The notes beneath the pieces were generated by a model, which saw only the letters and a list, made by a program, of their open reading frames with translations, was not told the DNA's origin and did no database searches. Positions 19,914 to 28,571 of a DNA stretch of 64,000 nucleotides are shown here, one piece after another. Positions within the stretch are counted from its first letter, which is position 1. Each line of letters opens with the position of its first letter. Position numbers and translations under genes: made by a program. This DNA comes from Actinocorallia herbida (GTDB lineage: Bacteria; Actinomycetota; Actinomycetes; Streptosporangiales; Streptosporangiaceae): NCBI RefSeq assembly GCF_003751225.1, contig NZ_RJKE01000001.1, forward strand, positions 8,184,001 through 8,248,000, in the 5' to 3' direction.

Positions 19914-20965
19914 GCGAGCCCGAGCGCGGTGGCGGCCTCGTGCGCGTCCACCCGGACGGTGGTCGGCTTCGGGGCGCCGGAGATGGCCCAGTCGGGGTCC
20001 TTGAGGCCGTTGCCCGTGACGGTGCACACGATCTTCAGGCCGGACTCGATCGCGCCCTGCTCGCGCGCCTGGAGCAGGCCCGCGACCGACGCCGCCGAGG
20101 CGGGCTCGACGAAGACGCCCTCCTCGCGGGCGAGCAGCCGGTAGGCGGCGAGGATCTGCCGGTCGGTGACCGAGCCGATCGCGCCGCCGGACTCGTCGCG
20201 GGCGGCCGAGGCCAGGTCCCAGGACGCGGGGTTGCCGATCCGGATCGCGGTCGCGATGGTCTGCGGGTTGCTGACCGGCGCGCCCGTGACGAACGGGGCG
20301 GCCCCGCTCGCCTGGAAGCCCATCATCCTGGGGCGCCCGGTGGACACCCCGTCGGCCGCGTACTCCTTGTAACCCATCCAGTAGGCCGAGATGTTGCCCG
20401 CGTTGCCGACGGGCAGGCAGTGCACGTCCGGGGCGTCGCCGAGCGCGTCGACGATCTCGAACGCGGCGGTCTTCTGGCCCTGGAGCCGGTAGGGGTTCAC
20501 CGAGTTCACCAGCGCGACCGGGTAGTCCACCGCGAGCTTGCGCGCCAGCTCCAGGCAGTCGTCGAAGTTGCCGTCGACCTGCAGGAGCTTGGAGCCGTGC
20601 ACGAGCGCCTGGGCCAGCTTGCCCATCGCGATCTTGCCCTGCGGCACCAGCACCGCGCAGGTCATCCCCGCGCGCACCGCGTAGGCCGCGGCCGAAGCCG
20701 AGGTGTTGCCGGTGGACGCGCAGATGACGGCCTTGGCGCCTTCCTCGGCGGCCTTGGAGATGGCCATGGTCATGCCGCGGTCCTTGAAGGACCCGGTCGG
20801 GTTCAACCCCTCGACCTTGAGGTAGACCTCGCAGCCGGTCAGCTCGGAGACCCGGCGCGCGGGCACCAGGGGGGTGTTGCCCTCGAGCAGCGTGACCACG
20901 GGAGTCTTCTCGGTGACCGGCAGCCGGTCACGGTATTCCTCTATCAGCCCGCGCCAAGCGCTCAC
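19910..20965 (-). CDS. thrC: threonine synthase
   Basis: ThrC (351 residues, PLP fold type II) converts O-phosphohomoserine to threonine. The PLP lysine is in [14 protein letters not shown] (about residue 61), and the phosphate-binding [12 protein letters not shown] follows later. The start is GTG with AGGAGG 8 bp upstream. It is separated from hom by 320 bp, so it may have its own promoter. Confidence 0.96.
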   Translation of the reverse strand: MSAWRGLIEEYRDRLPVTEKTPVVTLLEGNTPLVPARRVSELTGCEVYLKVEGLNPTGSFKDRGMTMAISKAAEEGAKAVICASTGNTSASAAAYAVRAGMTCAVLVPQGKIAMGKLAQALVHGSKLLQVDGNFDDCLELARKLAVDYPVALVNSVNPYRLQGQKTAAFEIVDALGDAPDVHCLPVGNAGNISAYWMGYKEYAADGVSTGRPRMMGFQASGAAPFVTGAPVSNPQTIATAIRIGNPASWDLASAARDESGGAIGSVTDRQILAAYRLLAREEGVFVEPASAASVAGLLQAREQGAIESGLKIVCTVTGNGLKDPDWAISGAPKPTTVRVDAHEAATALGLA

Positions 20966-21285
20966 GGCTTTCCTCCTGATGAGTGCCGCCGATACGGCGG
21001 CGTCCGACTTGCCCCCAAGGGCACACCCGAACCGGGGAGTGACCTGCCTTTATGGAAGGCGAGTCTAAGGCCTGTTTCAAAGTAGGTGTCGAACCAGTCC
21101 GCCGCCTGGCGGTGTCCGTCCGGTGCGGTCCCATGGGGTCCCGCTCCGGGGTCGGCGCCACCGGCGTCGCGGTACCAGGTGTCCAGGCGGCGGTCCTCGA
21201 TCGTCGACCGGGCCCGGGCCCGGACGAGGTGGCCGGCGATCGTGCGGGCACGGGCACGCCGGGCCTCCGTACGCCCGGCCTGTGA
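20966..21285. other. gap between hom and thrC
   Basis: This 320-bp gap holds a small hairpin just after the hom stop (GCCGGGC/GCCCGGC, 21258-21279, 8-nt loop). I see no gene, leader peptide with Thr codons, or recognisable riboswitch. The thrC promoter probably lies here. Confidence 0.4.
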
Positions 21286-22569
21286 TCAGATGTCGCCCTC
21301 GACCCGCATGACCGAGGCGACCTCGCGTACGGACGCGTGGCTGCGGAGGGACTCCACGGTGGAGCTCAGGGCCGCGTCGGTGGCGCGGTGGGTGACGATG
21401 ACGAGGCGGGCGTCCTCGCCACTGCCCTCCTGGCGGACGGCCTGGATGGAGACGCCGTGGCGGGCGAACTCCTCGGCGACCTGGGCGAGGACGCCCGCCT
21501 GGTCGGCGACGTCGAGCTGGACGTAGTACCGGGTGACGGTGTCGCCCATCGGCAGGATCGGCAGCGCCGCGTAGGTGGTCTCCACCGGGCCGGACGCGCC
21601 GTTCACCCGGTTGCGGGCGACCGCGACGATGTCGCCGAGCACCGCCGACGCCGTCGGGGCGCCGCCCGCGCCGGCGCCGTAGAACATGAGGCTGCCCGCC
21701 GACTCGGCCTCGACGAACACCGCGTTGTAGGCGCCGCGCACCGAGCCGAGCGGGTGGGTCCTGGGGATCATCGCCGGGTGGACCCGCACGGCCACGCCCC
21801 GGTCGCCGTCCCGCTCGCAGATCGCGAGGATCTTGACGACGCAGTCCATCGCCTTGGCGCCCGCGACGTCCTGGGCGGTGACGTCGGTGATGCCCTCGCG
21901 GTGCACGTCGGCCGCGGTCACTGGGGTGTGGAAGGCGAGCTGGGCGAGGATCGCCGCCTTGGCGGCGGCGTCGAACGCCTCGACGTCGGCGGTCGGGTCG
22001 GCCTCCGCGTAGCCGAGCGCCTGCGCCTCGGACAGCGCGTCGGCGAACCCGGCGCCGTGCGTGTCCATCTGGTCGAGGATGTAGTTGGTGGTGCCGTTGA
22101 CGATGCCGAGCACCCGGTGGATGCGGTCGCCGACGAGGGACTCGCGCAGCGGGCGCAGCAGCGGGATCGCCCCGGCCACCGAAGCCTCGTAGTACAGGTC
22201 CACGCCGAACTCGCGGGCCGCGCCGAACAGGGTCTGGCCGTCCTCGGCCAGCAGCGCCTTGTTCGCCGACACCACCGACTTGCCGGATTTGAGGGCGCCG
22301 AGGATGAGGGATCTGGCGGGCTCGATCCCGCCGATCACCTCCACCACGATGTCCACGTCGGCGCGGGTGGCCAGGCCCATGGCGTCCGTCGTCACGAGGT
22401 CCGCGGGCACGCCTTCGCGCACCCGGTCGGGCCTGCGGACCGCGATGCCCGCCAGCTCGACCGGCGCGCCCACGCGCGCCGCCAGGTCGTCGGACTGCTC
22501 AAGCAGCAGCCGGACCACCTCGGTGCCGACGACGCCGCACCCCAGCAAAGCCACCCGCACCGGTTTCAC
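21286..22569 (-). CDS. hom: homoserine dehydrogenase
   Basis: Hom (427 residues) reduces aspartate semialdehyde to homoserine. It has the Rossmann motif [12 protein letters not shown] at the N-terminus, the signature [11 protein letters not shown], and a C-terminal ACT domain ([20 protein letters not shown]), which usually gives threonine feedback inhibition in Gram-positives. GTG overlaps the lysA stop by 4 bp (GTGA). Confidence 0.96.
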   Translation of the reverse strand: MKPVRVALLGCGVVGTEVVRLLLEQSDDLAARVGAPVELAGIAVRRPDRVREGVPADLVTTDAMGLATRADVDIVVEVIGGIEPARSLILGALKSGKSVVSANKALLAEDGQTLFGAAREFGVDLYYEASVAGAIPLLRPLRESLVGDRIHRVLGIVNGTTNYILDQMDTHGAGFADALSEAQALGYAEADPTADVEAFDAAAKAAILAQLAFHTPVTAADVHREGITDVTAQDVAGAKAMDCVVKILAICERDGDRGVAVRVHPAMIPRTHPLGSVRGAYNAVFVEAESAGSLMFYGAGAGGAPTASAVLGDIVAVARNRVNGASGPVETTYAALPILPMGDTVTRYYVQLDVADQAGVLAQVAEEFARHGVSIQAVRQEGSGEDARLVIVTHRATDAALSSTVESLRSHASVREVASVMRVEGDI

Positions 22570-23960
22570 GGCTGTCCAACCTCCATGTCGAGCCTCAAAA
22601 GATCGGCGACCGTCTCCCGCCGGACGATGACCCGCGCCGCGCCGTCCCGCACCGCCACCACGGCGGGCTTGGTCACGTGGTTGTAGTTGCTGGCCATCGA
22701 CCGACAGTAAGCGCCCGTGGCGGCGACCGCCACCAGGTCCCCGGGCGAAATATCTTCGGGCAACCATAGGTCACGCACGACAATGTCCCCGCTCTCGCAG
22801 TGCTTGCCGACAAGTCTGCACAGCGTGGGGTCCGCGACGGACTCGCGGCTGACGAGCCCGGCGGTGTACTCCGCGCCGTAGAGGGCGGTCCGGAGGTTGT
22901 CGCTCATACCGCCGTCGACGCTCACGTACGTGCGGATGCCTTCGACGTCCTTGATCGTGCCGACCTCGTACAGGGTGATCCCGCCGGGGCCCGCGATCGC
23001 GCGGCCGGGCTCGACCGTCAGCTTCGGGACGGGCAGGTCGTAGGCCTTGCACTCGCGGGCGACGATGTCGCGCATGTTGTCGGCGATGAGCTTGGCGTCG
23101 ATGGGCTCGTCGCCCTCGACGTAGGCGATGCCGAAGCCGCCGCCGAGGTCGAGCTCGGGCAGGACGACGCCGTGCTCGTCGCGGATCGCCACGAGCAGTT
23201 CCGCGACGCGGTGGGCGGCGACCTCGAACCCGTCGGTCTCGAAGATCTGCGAGCCGATGTGGGAGTGCAGGCCGGCCAGCTCCAGCTGGGGCAGCGCCAG
23301 GATGCGGCGGACCGCCTCCAGGGCCGCGCCGGAGCCGCGCGAGAACCCGAACTTCTGGTCGTCGTGGGCGGTGGCGATGAACTCGTGCGTGTGCGCCTCG
23401 ACGCCGGTGGTGACCCGGATCATGACCTTGGGCCGCAGGCCGAGGCGCTCGGCGTGGAAGCCCAGCCGGGCGATCTCCTCGAAGGAGTCGACGACGATCC
23501 GGCCGACGCCCGCCTCCAGGCCCATGACGAGCTCGTCGGCGGACTTGTTGTTGCCGTGCATGGTGATCCGCTCGGGCGGGAACCCGGCGGCCAGCGCCAG
23601 GGCGAGCTCGCCGCCCGTGCACACGTCCAGGCCCAGGCCCTCCTCGGCCAGCCAGCGCACGACGGCGCCGCACAGGAAGGCCTTGCCCGCGTAGTGCACG
23701 CTGCCGTCGGAGAAGGCCGCGGCGTACTCGCGCGCGCGCTGGCGGAAGTCTTCTTCGTCGACGACGTACAGCGGGGTCCCGAACTCGGCGGCCAGGTCGC
23801 GCACGTCGACGCCGCCGACGCTCAGGGCGCCCGCCTCGCGGTGGGCGGTCCGCGGCCACACCAGGGGGGCCAAGTCGTTCAGGTCGGCCGGGGCCGGCGA
23901 CGGGTGCTCTTCGGGCAGGACGTTCTCGTGCCTGCCGCCCGCCGGGTGAACTCTGCTCAC
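22566..23960 (-). CDS. lysA: diaminopimelate decarboxylase
   Basis: LysA (464 residues) decarboxylates meso-DAP to L-lysine with PLP. It has YAGKAFL (PLP lysine, about residue 91), HSHIGSQ, the [11 protein letters not shown] region and CESGD with [12 protein letters not shown] near the C-terminus. GTG overlaps the stop of the DALR-domain gene by 4 bp, and its own stop overlaps hom, so three genes are translationally coupled. Confidence 0.97.
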   Translation of the reverse strand: MSRVHPAGGRHENVLPEEHPSPAPADLNDLAPLVWPRTAHREAGALSVGGVDVRDLAAEFGTPLYVVDEEDFRQRAREYAAAFSDGSVHYAGKAFLCGAVVRWLAEEGLGLDVCTGGELALALAAGFPPERITMHGNNKSADELVMGLEAGVGRIVVDSFEEIARLGFHAERLGLRPKVMIRVTTGVEAHTHEFIATAHDDQKFGFSRGSGAALEAVRRILALPQLELAGLHSHIGSQIFETDGFEVAAHRVAELLVAIRDEHGVVLPELDLGGGFGIAYVEGDEPIDAKLIADNMRDIVARECKAYDLPVPKLTVEPGRAIAGPGGITLYEVGTIKDVEGIRTYVSVDGGMSDNLRTALYGAEYTAGLVSRESVADPTLCRLVGKHCESGDIVVRDLWLPEDISPGDLVAVAATGAYCRSMASNYNHVTKPAVVAVRDGAARVIVRRETVADLLRLDMEVGQP

Positions 23961-24607
23961 AATCTCTCTCTTGGGGTCTCTCCGAGCCTGCGCAGCCCGT
24001 TGCTCAAGGTGACGCGCACGGCCCCGGCGAGTATCACCCGGGCGCCGTGCGATGGGGTCGGCTCCTCGCGGAAGGTCTCGTGGACGTCGTGGTAGGCGTC
24101 GGCGATACGTTCCAGCTGGAGCACCGGTTTTCGGTGCCCGTCGAACCCCGCCAGCAGGCCGAGCAGCTTCCGCTCGCCCGGCGCGGTGAGCGCCGCCGGG
24201 TCGCCCTGCGGGACGCCCAGGTCGCGGGCGCGGCGCACGACGGCGCAGGCGCGCTCGTGGGCGAACCTGACGCGGAAGCCCGGGTTGTCGAACGTTCTGG
24301 GGAGGTCCGGCCATTCCGCCGTGATCGCCGCACCCGTGCCGTAGTCCGGGTCCCGCGTGATCGCCTCGGCGATCCGCCCCGGCGCGCGCAGCCGGACGGC
24401 GAGCAGGCCCGCACCCCGTGTCTCGACATGTGAGATGTCGGGGTGCTCGGCGACGCGTCCCGCGATCGGCTCAGCGGGGAGCCGGTGGCGGGCCGCGACG
24501 GGAGAGACGTAGGTGTCTTCCCAGGTGATCGCCGCGGTGGGCACGGTGACTCCGGTCACGGCGCGCACCGCCGTGACGATCACCGCGTCGAGGTCACCGG
24601 GAGTCAC
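23957..24607 (-). CDS. DALR anticodon-binding domain protein (ArgS-like without catalytic core)
   Basis: A 216-residue protein. The first roughly 95 residues resemble the ArgRS N-terminal additional domain. The rest is a DALR-type anticodon-binding region ([14 protein letters not shown], then [18 protein letters not shown]) ending in the ArgRS-like [18 protein letters not shown]. No class I HIGH or KMSKS motif is present, so it cannot charge tRNA alone. It occupies the slot where argS precedes lysA in other actinobacteria. Likely a trimmed argS relative kept for another role (tRNA binding or regulation). Confidence 0.85.
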   Translation of the reverse strand: MTPGDLDAVIVTAVRAVTGVTVPTAAITWEDTYVSPVAARHRLPAEPIAGRVAEHPDISHVETRGAGLLAVRLRAPGRIAEAITRDPDYGTGAAITAEWPDLPRTFDNPGFRVRFAHERACAVVRRARDLGVPQGDPAALTAPGERKLLGLLAGFDGHRKPVLQLERIADAYHDVHETFREEPTPSHGARVILAGAVRVTLSNGLRRLGETPRERL

Positions 24608-24668
24608 GGTCCCGAGGGTAGCCGACCAGCATGTGGACGACCCAACCGTTATCCGGAGCGGTCCCCGC

Positions 24669-25094
24669 CTAGGACGGCGGCCGCGGCCCGGGCGGCCGCG
24701 GGGCCTGCTCCGCCGGCCGGTCGGCCGACAGGCGGCGGACCGTGCGGATCAGCTCGGCCGGGTCGAACGGCTTGGTGACGTAGGCGTCGACGCCGATCTC
24801 CATGCCCCGGTCCAGGTCGCGCTCCTGCGCCCGCGCGGTGATCATCACCACCCGGATGTGCGCGGTGTCGGGGTCCTCGCGCAGCCGGACCGCGGTGATC
24901 CACCCGTCGAGGCGCGGCATCATCACGTCCAGCGTGATCACGTCAGGGGAGACCTCACGGACCTTGTCCAGGCAGTCCCGCCCGTCGACGGCAGTCGCCA
25001 CGTCGAACCCCTCAAGCTGGAGGTTCACCGCGATGAGCTGCCGAATCACCTCGTCGTCATCGACGACCAGCACCCGCCCGAGCTTCTCGACCAC
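24669..25094 (-). CDS. stand-alone response regulator receiver protein
   Basis: About 141 residues, a single REC domain with VVDDDEVIRQL, the phospho-acceptor Asp in VITLDVMMPRLDGW, T/K residues in MITARAQE and VTKPFDPAEL, then a Pro-rich tail and no output domain. The GTG at 25094 is the best start, though with no clear ribosome binding site. No kinase gene is adjacent. Such orphan receivers act by protein contact. Confidence 0.88.
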   Translation of the reverse strand: MVEKLGRVLVVDDDEVIRQLIAVNLQLEGFDVATAVDGRDCLDKVREVSPDVITLDVMMPRLDGWITAVRLREDPDTAHIRVVMITARAQERDLDRGMEIGVDAYVTKPFDPAELIRTVRRLSADRPAEQAPRPPGPRPPS

Positions 25095-25200
25095 AGGGCT
25101 GAGGCTAGCCTTACCCGGGTCCGCGGCGCACTCGAAACGAACCCGTGCGCGCCCCCGCCTGAACCCTGGTACTGTTGATTCCCGTCGCGCAAGTGACAAA

Positions 25201-25272
25201 GCTCCCGTAGCTCAGGGGATAGAGCGTTGCCCTCCGGAGGCAAAAGCGCAGGTTCGAATCCTGCCGGGAGCG
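25201..25272 (+). tRNA. tRNA-Arg(CCG)
   Basis: A complete cloverleaf can be folded: 7-bp acceptor GCTCCCG/CGGGAGC, D arm GCTC...GAGC, anticodon stem TTGCC/GGCAA with loop CTCCGGA (anticodon CCG, reading CGG), and T arm GCAGG TTCGAAT CCTGC. The 3' CCA is not encoded. A strong terminator follows. Confidence 0.95.
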
Positions 25273-25284
25273 CAGTACCGCGAG

Positions 25285-25312
25285 AAGGCGTGGATCTTCG
25301 GATCCGCGCCTT
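25285..25312 (+). terminator. tRNA-Arg terminator with UUCG tetraloop
   Basis: A 12-bp stem (AAGGCGTGGATC / GATCCGCGCCTT, one G-U pair) closed by TTCG is followed by TTCC. It starts 12 bp after the tRNA. Confidence 0.85.
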
Positions 25313-25407
25313 TTCCGTCGTCTTCTCCGAACACACGGGAATACCCGCGCCCCTCCTGCGCGTTGCATGCCTACGGCCCCTCCGCACGCAGCGCATTCAG
25401 GAGGAGA

Positions 25408-25554
25408 ATGAACACCGTCGTCAGACGCCGCGAACAACCCGCCAATCCCGCACTCAAAACGCGCTCTTTGCGCCTTCTGGCCGTGGCCGCGCGCCTCGAC
25501 CGGAGGACCGAAAACGATCACGATGGGTCACCGGACACCGTCAGATCGAACTAA
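25408..25554 (+). CDS. possible small basic protein (48 residues)
   Basis: ATG is preceded by CAGGAGGAGA, one of the best ribosome binding sites in the window. The product opens MNTVVRRREQPANPALK and is Arg-rich, with no membrane segment or known motif. It lies between the tRNA-Arg terminator and mihF. Support is the ribosome binding site only; it could be chance, or a leader for mihF. Confidence 0.35.
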   Translation: MNTVVRRREQPANPALKTRSLRLLAVAARLDRRTENDHDGSPDTVRSN

Positions 25555-25653
25555 TCCGCTGCTCAAGTGGGCATCCGCCGGTCCTCTTCGCCATGATGGT
25601 CACTACGTCCGTGCCGACGGTGCGGACGGTTCGATCAACAACGAGGAGAAACG

Positions 25654-25962
25654 ATGGCTCTGCCGACGCTGACCCCCGAGCAGCGGGCCGAAGCTCTCGC
25701 CAAGGCCCAGGAAGCCCGCAAGGCCCGCAGCGAGCTGCTGGCGGCGCTGAAGGCTGGGACGCTCAAGCTGGCCGACGTGCTGGCCCGCGAGGACACCGTG
25801 GCCAAGAAGACCAAGGTCACCCAGGTCTTGAAGGCGCTGCCGGGTTACGGCCCCGCCAAGGTCTCCGCCCTGATCGAGAAGCTCGGGATCGACGAGAACC
25901 GCCGCGTCGGCGGCCTCGGCGAGCAGCAGCGCGCCAAGCTCCTGGCCGAGATCGGCGGCTGA
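25654..25962 (+). CDS. mihF: actinobacterial-type integration host factor
   Basis: A 102-residue nucleoid-associated DNA-binding protein, unrelated to HU/IHF of E. coli. The N-terminal helix ALPTLTPEQRAEALAKAQEA is followed by the helix-two-turn-helix region KALPGYGPAKVSALIEKLGI, which binds DNA in the mycobacterial and Streptomyces proteins. AGGAG lies 5 bp before the ATG. Usually abundant and essential or important for chromosome organisation. It is followed by a long palindromic terminator. Confidence 0.95.
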   Translation: MALPTLTPEQRAEALAKAQEARKARSELLAALKAGTLKLADVLAREDTVAKKTKVTQVLKALPGYGPAKVSALIEKLGIDENRRVGGLGEQQRAKLLAEIGG

Positions 25963-25994
25963 GGCGCCCACGTGAGCCGATAGGCCACTTGCAA

Positions 25995-26030
25995 CGGAAC
26001 CCCGCCATGCGCGCGCATGGCGGGGTTCCG
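25995..26030 (+). terminator. palindromic terminator of mihF
   Basis: A perfect 36-bp palindrome (half-site CGGAACCCCGCCATGCGC) lies 32 bp after the mihF stop and is followed by CCGTTTTCTG. A strong terminator, possibly bidirectional. Confidence 0.9.
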
Positions 26031-26167
26031 CCGTTTTCTGACCGATATTCGGACGGTTACCCCGCGCATTACCATGCAGGTGAGGGGGTGTGCGGGCACT
26101 TCGAGGAACCATAGCGAAAGCAGGAAAAAGCCCAGCCGATTCCCCGGGGCTATGCAACTCTCGCCCC

Positions 26168-26920
26168 GTGAGCAGATACACAGCGTCGCACGCCGCTGCC
26201 CCTTCGTCACGAGGGCATGTGGTCGTGGCGTCCGTCCTCCCCGTCCTCGCGTTGTCCGGCTGGGCCATCGTGGGCCTCGCCCTGCTGTCGACCGGGTCCG
26301 TGCCCCCGACCGAGCTGACCCTCGCGGCCCCACAGGCCGAGCACACCCTGCACTGGGCCGAGGTGCCCGAGCCGACGCGGGTGGCCGCGCCCCGGCTGAG
26401 CGCCCCCGAGGTGACCACCGCGGGGACCTCGACCCCGCTGTCGTCCCGGCCCGGCGCGGTCGGCGGCGTCCGGCCCGATCAGCAGGCCCCGCAAGCCTCC
26501 CAGGGGGCGCAGGACGCCGCCCCCGAGGGCCCGGGGACCGAGCCGCAGAGCGCGCCGGACAAGCCCAGGGGCGATTCTGAGGCCGCCGAGGGCCCCGCGC
26601 ACCCGGCGAGCCCCGCCGCCCCCGTGTACGGCCCCTCCGGCGCGTCGGAGGGCGCGCCCGCGCATCCCGCCGCGACCCCCGCGCACCAGGGCGCGACGCC
26701 CGCGCCGCATCCCGCCGACGGGCACGGCCAACCGCACCCGGCCGCCGCGCCCTCGGGCGGCGGCGCCGAGGCCGGCGACGACAGGACCCGGGAGACGGCC
26801 GGGGCGGGCCGTGCCCGAGGTCCGCTGCGCCACCTGATCCCGCGCGCCAAGCCCTGCGGCAAGTCGCTCCGGGCGCTGTGGCGCTGCCCGAACCTGCCCG
26901 TCAGCCTGCGCCTGAGCTGA
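26168..26920 (+). CDS. Pro/Ala-rich single-pass membrane or secreted protein
   Basis: About 250 residues. One hydrophobic segment (about 18-38, VVVASVLPVLALSGWAIVGLA) is followed by a long Pro/Ala/Gly/His-rich low-complexity region and a short basic C-terminal part with two Cys (AKPCGK, LWRCPN). Start uncertain: GTG 26168 is chosen; an in-frame GTG at 26090 follows GGTGAGGGG and would add 26 residues. No family recognised; possibly a wall-spanning protein. Confidence 0.55.
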   Translation: MSRYTASHAAAPSSRGHVVVASVLPVLALSGWAIVGLALLSTGSVPPTELTLAAPQAEHTLHWAEVPEPTRVAAPRLSAPEVTTAGTSTPLSSRPGAVGGVRPDQQAPQASQGAQDAAPEGPGTEPQSAPDKPRGDSEAAEGPAHPASPAAPVYGPSGASEGAPAHPAATPAHQGATPAPHPADGHGQPHPAAAPSGGGAEAGDDRTRETAGAGRARGPLRHLIPRAKPCGKSLRALWRCPNLPVSLRLS

Positions 26921-27061
26921 GCCCCGGCCCGTCCCCCAGGTGGCGGGCTGGTAAAGCGGGGGTGCGCATTCTCCTTATGTGGACGACGTGGGCGGTGGTG
27001 GGCGGGGTGGGTGTTTAGGATCGCAGCGTCCTTGACGGGCTCAGACGGGTCGGGGGTTGCG

Positions 27062-27583
27062 ATGGGCAGATCGCGGGTCGGGCGGCGGGTCCGACCGCTG
27101 TGGCGCTGCACAGGGCGGGCCTATGCGGGCCGGGTCTACGATCCGGCGCGGTACCGCCTCACCCCTGCCGAGCCCTGGCTGACCCTTGAGGAGCTCGCCC
27201 AGGCCGCCGATCCGGAGAACGCGGCGGCCTGGCGGCCCGCGACAGGGCTGGTCTGGGACCGCGCGGAGTTCCTCGACCAGCCGTGGGTGTCGGACTGGAT
27301 GGCCGACTGGGACGACGGCGAGTACTTCTGCGCGACGATCCTCGCCCGCTACGGCGACTTCATCCCGGCGGACCTCGCCGTGCTGGAAGCCGTCGCGATC
27401 GACTTCCAGGGCATCGAGACCGTCGGCCACGAGGCGAGCTTCGTGCACGAGAGCCACGTCAACGGCTTCGCCGGAGTGGACGACCTGCACCTCGCCCTGC
27501 ACAGCCTCTACCGCGACCAGTGGATCGTCCCGCTGACCGACGGCACCGTCGTCTCGCCCCGCCTCGCCCTCACCTCCGTCTAG
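27062..27583 (+). CDS. conserved-looking hypothetical protein
   Basis: A 173-residue soluble protein I do not recognise. After a basic N-terminus it is rich in Asp, Glu and Trp, with PWVSDWMADWDDGEYF around 77-92 and FVHESHVNGFAGVDDLHLAL around 130-149. Codon use is that of a real gene (strong GC3). The start at ATG 27062 follows GGGGG; an earlier start in the frame is possible. It sits upstream of RNase Z on the same strand, 61 bp apart, and may be co-transcribed. Confidence 0.65.
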   Translation: MGRSRVGRRVRPLWRCTGRAYAGRVYDPARYRLTPAEPWLTLEELAQAADPENAAAWRPATGLVWDRAEFLDQPWVSDWMADWDDGEYFCATILARYGDFIPADLAVLEAVAIDFQGIETVGHEASFVHESHVNGFAGVDDLHLALHSLYRDQWIVPLTDGTVVSPRLALTSV

Positions 27584-27644
27584 GCGGGTCCGGGCACCCG
27601 AAAAGGATCTGACATCCCCGGCGGCACCCGCCAGGATGAGCGTC

Positions 27645-28535
27645 ATGTCCAGACGGGAACTGATCGTGCTGGGCACCGCTGGGGCGGTGCCCACCCGGCG
27701 GCGCAATCACAACGGGTACCTGCTGCGCTGGGACGGGCAGGGCGTCCTGTTCGACCCGGGTGAGGGCACCCAACGGCAGATGTCCCACGCGGGCGCCTCG
27801 GCGACGGAGTTGCGCTGGCTGTGCGTCACCCACTTCCACGGCGACCATTCCCTCGGCGTCCCCGGGATCGTGCAGCGCCTCGGCAGGGACGGGGTCCCGC
27901 ACGACGTCCACGCGGTCTACCCGGCCGAAGGCGCCGAGTACTGGGAGCGGCTCAAACACGCGACCAGCTACTACGGCGCTCCTTCCCTCGTGGAGCATCC
28001 CGTCTCCGGGCCCGGTGAGGTCCTCCAAGGCGACGGCTTCACTGTGGCCGCCCTCCCGCTGGACCACAGCATCCCCACCTACGGCTATCGCCTCACCGAG
28101 CCCGACGGCCGGACGTTCCTCCCCGAGCGCCTGCGCGCCCACGGCATCTCCGGCCCGGCGATCCGTGAGCTGTCCGGGCCGCTTCTGGAGGAGTGCACGG
28201 TCCCCCGTCCCGGCCAGAAGGTGGCGTTCGTCATGGACACCCGGCTCTGCGACAACGTGCACGCCCTCGCCGACGGCGTCGACCTGCTCGTCATCGAGTC
28301 GACCTTCCTGGACACCGAGGCCGCGCAGGCCGAGGAGCGGGGCCATCTGACCGCGCGGCAGGCGGGCGAGGTGGCGCGCGCCTGCGGGGTGCGGACCCTC
28401 GTGCTGACCCATTTCTCCGAGCGGTACGACGAGGCGGCCGACCCTCTGTTCCTCGAGCAGGCCGCCTTCCCCGGCGCCGTCCTCGCGCACGATCTCGACC
28501 GCGTGCCCGTCCCGGCGCGGCGCGCCGCCCCCTGA
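27645..28535 (+). CDS. rnz: ribonuclease Z
   Basis: RNase Z (about 296 residues, metallo-beta-lactamase fold) removes tRNA 3' trailers, needed where CCA is not encoded, as for the tRNA-Arg here. The zinc motif is THFHGDHSLG (about 64-73); further ligands lie in MDTRLC and LTHFSERY. ATG 27645 is chosen because AGGATGA lies upstream; ATG 27636 adds three residues. It converges with the ATPase gene. Confidence 0.93.
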   Translation: MSRRELIVLGTAGAVPTRRRNHNGYLLRWDGQGVLFDPGEGTQRQMSHAGASATELRWLCVTHFHGDHSLGVPGIVQRLGRDGVPHDVHAVYPAEGAEYWERLKHATSYYGAPSLVEHPVSGPGEVLQGDGFTVAALPLDHSIPTYGYRLTEPDGRTFLPERLRAHGISGPAIRELSGPLLEECTVPRPGQKVAFVMDTRLCDNVHALADGVDLLVIESTFLDTEAAQAEERGHLTARQAGEVARACGVRTLVLTHFSERYDEAADPLFLEQAAFPGAVLAHDLDRVPVPARRAAP

Positions 28536-28571
28536 CCCTCCCTTCCGCGGGTCCCCTCCACGCCGGCCGTC

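Larger units (their letters stand above)
25273..25653 (+). other. gap between tRNA-Arg and mihF
   Basis: This 381-bp gap holds the tRNA terminator, a possible 48-codon reading frame with a strong ribosome binding site, and the mihF promoter region, in which no clear -35/-10 pair stands out. Confidence 0.5.

Noticed and set aside
20966-21285. Threonine attenuator or riboswitch before thrC
   Set aside because: I found no Thr-rich leader peptide, no antiterminator pair and no known riboswitch core.
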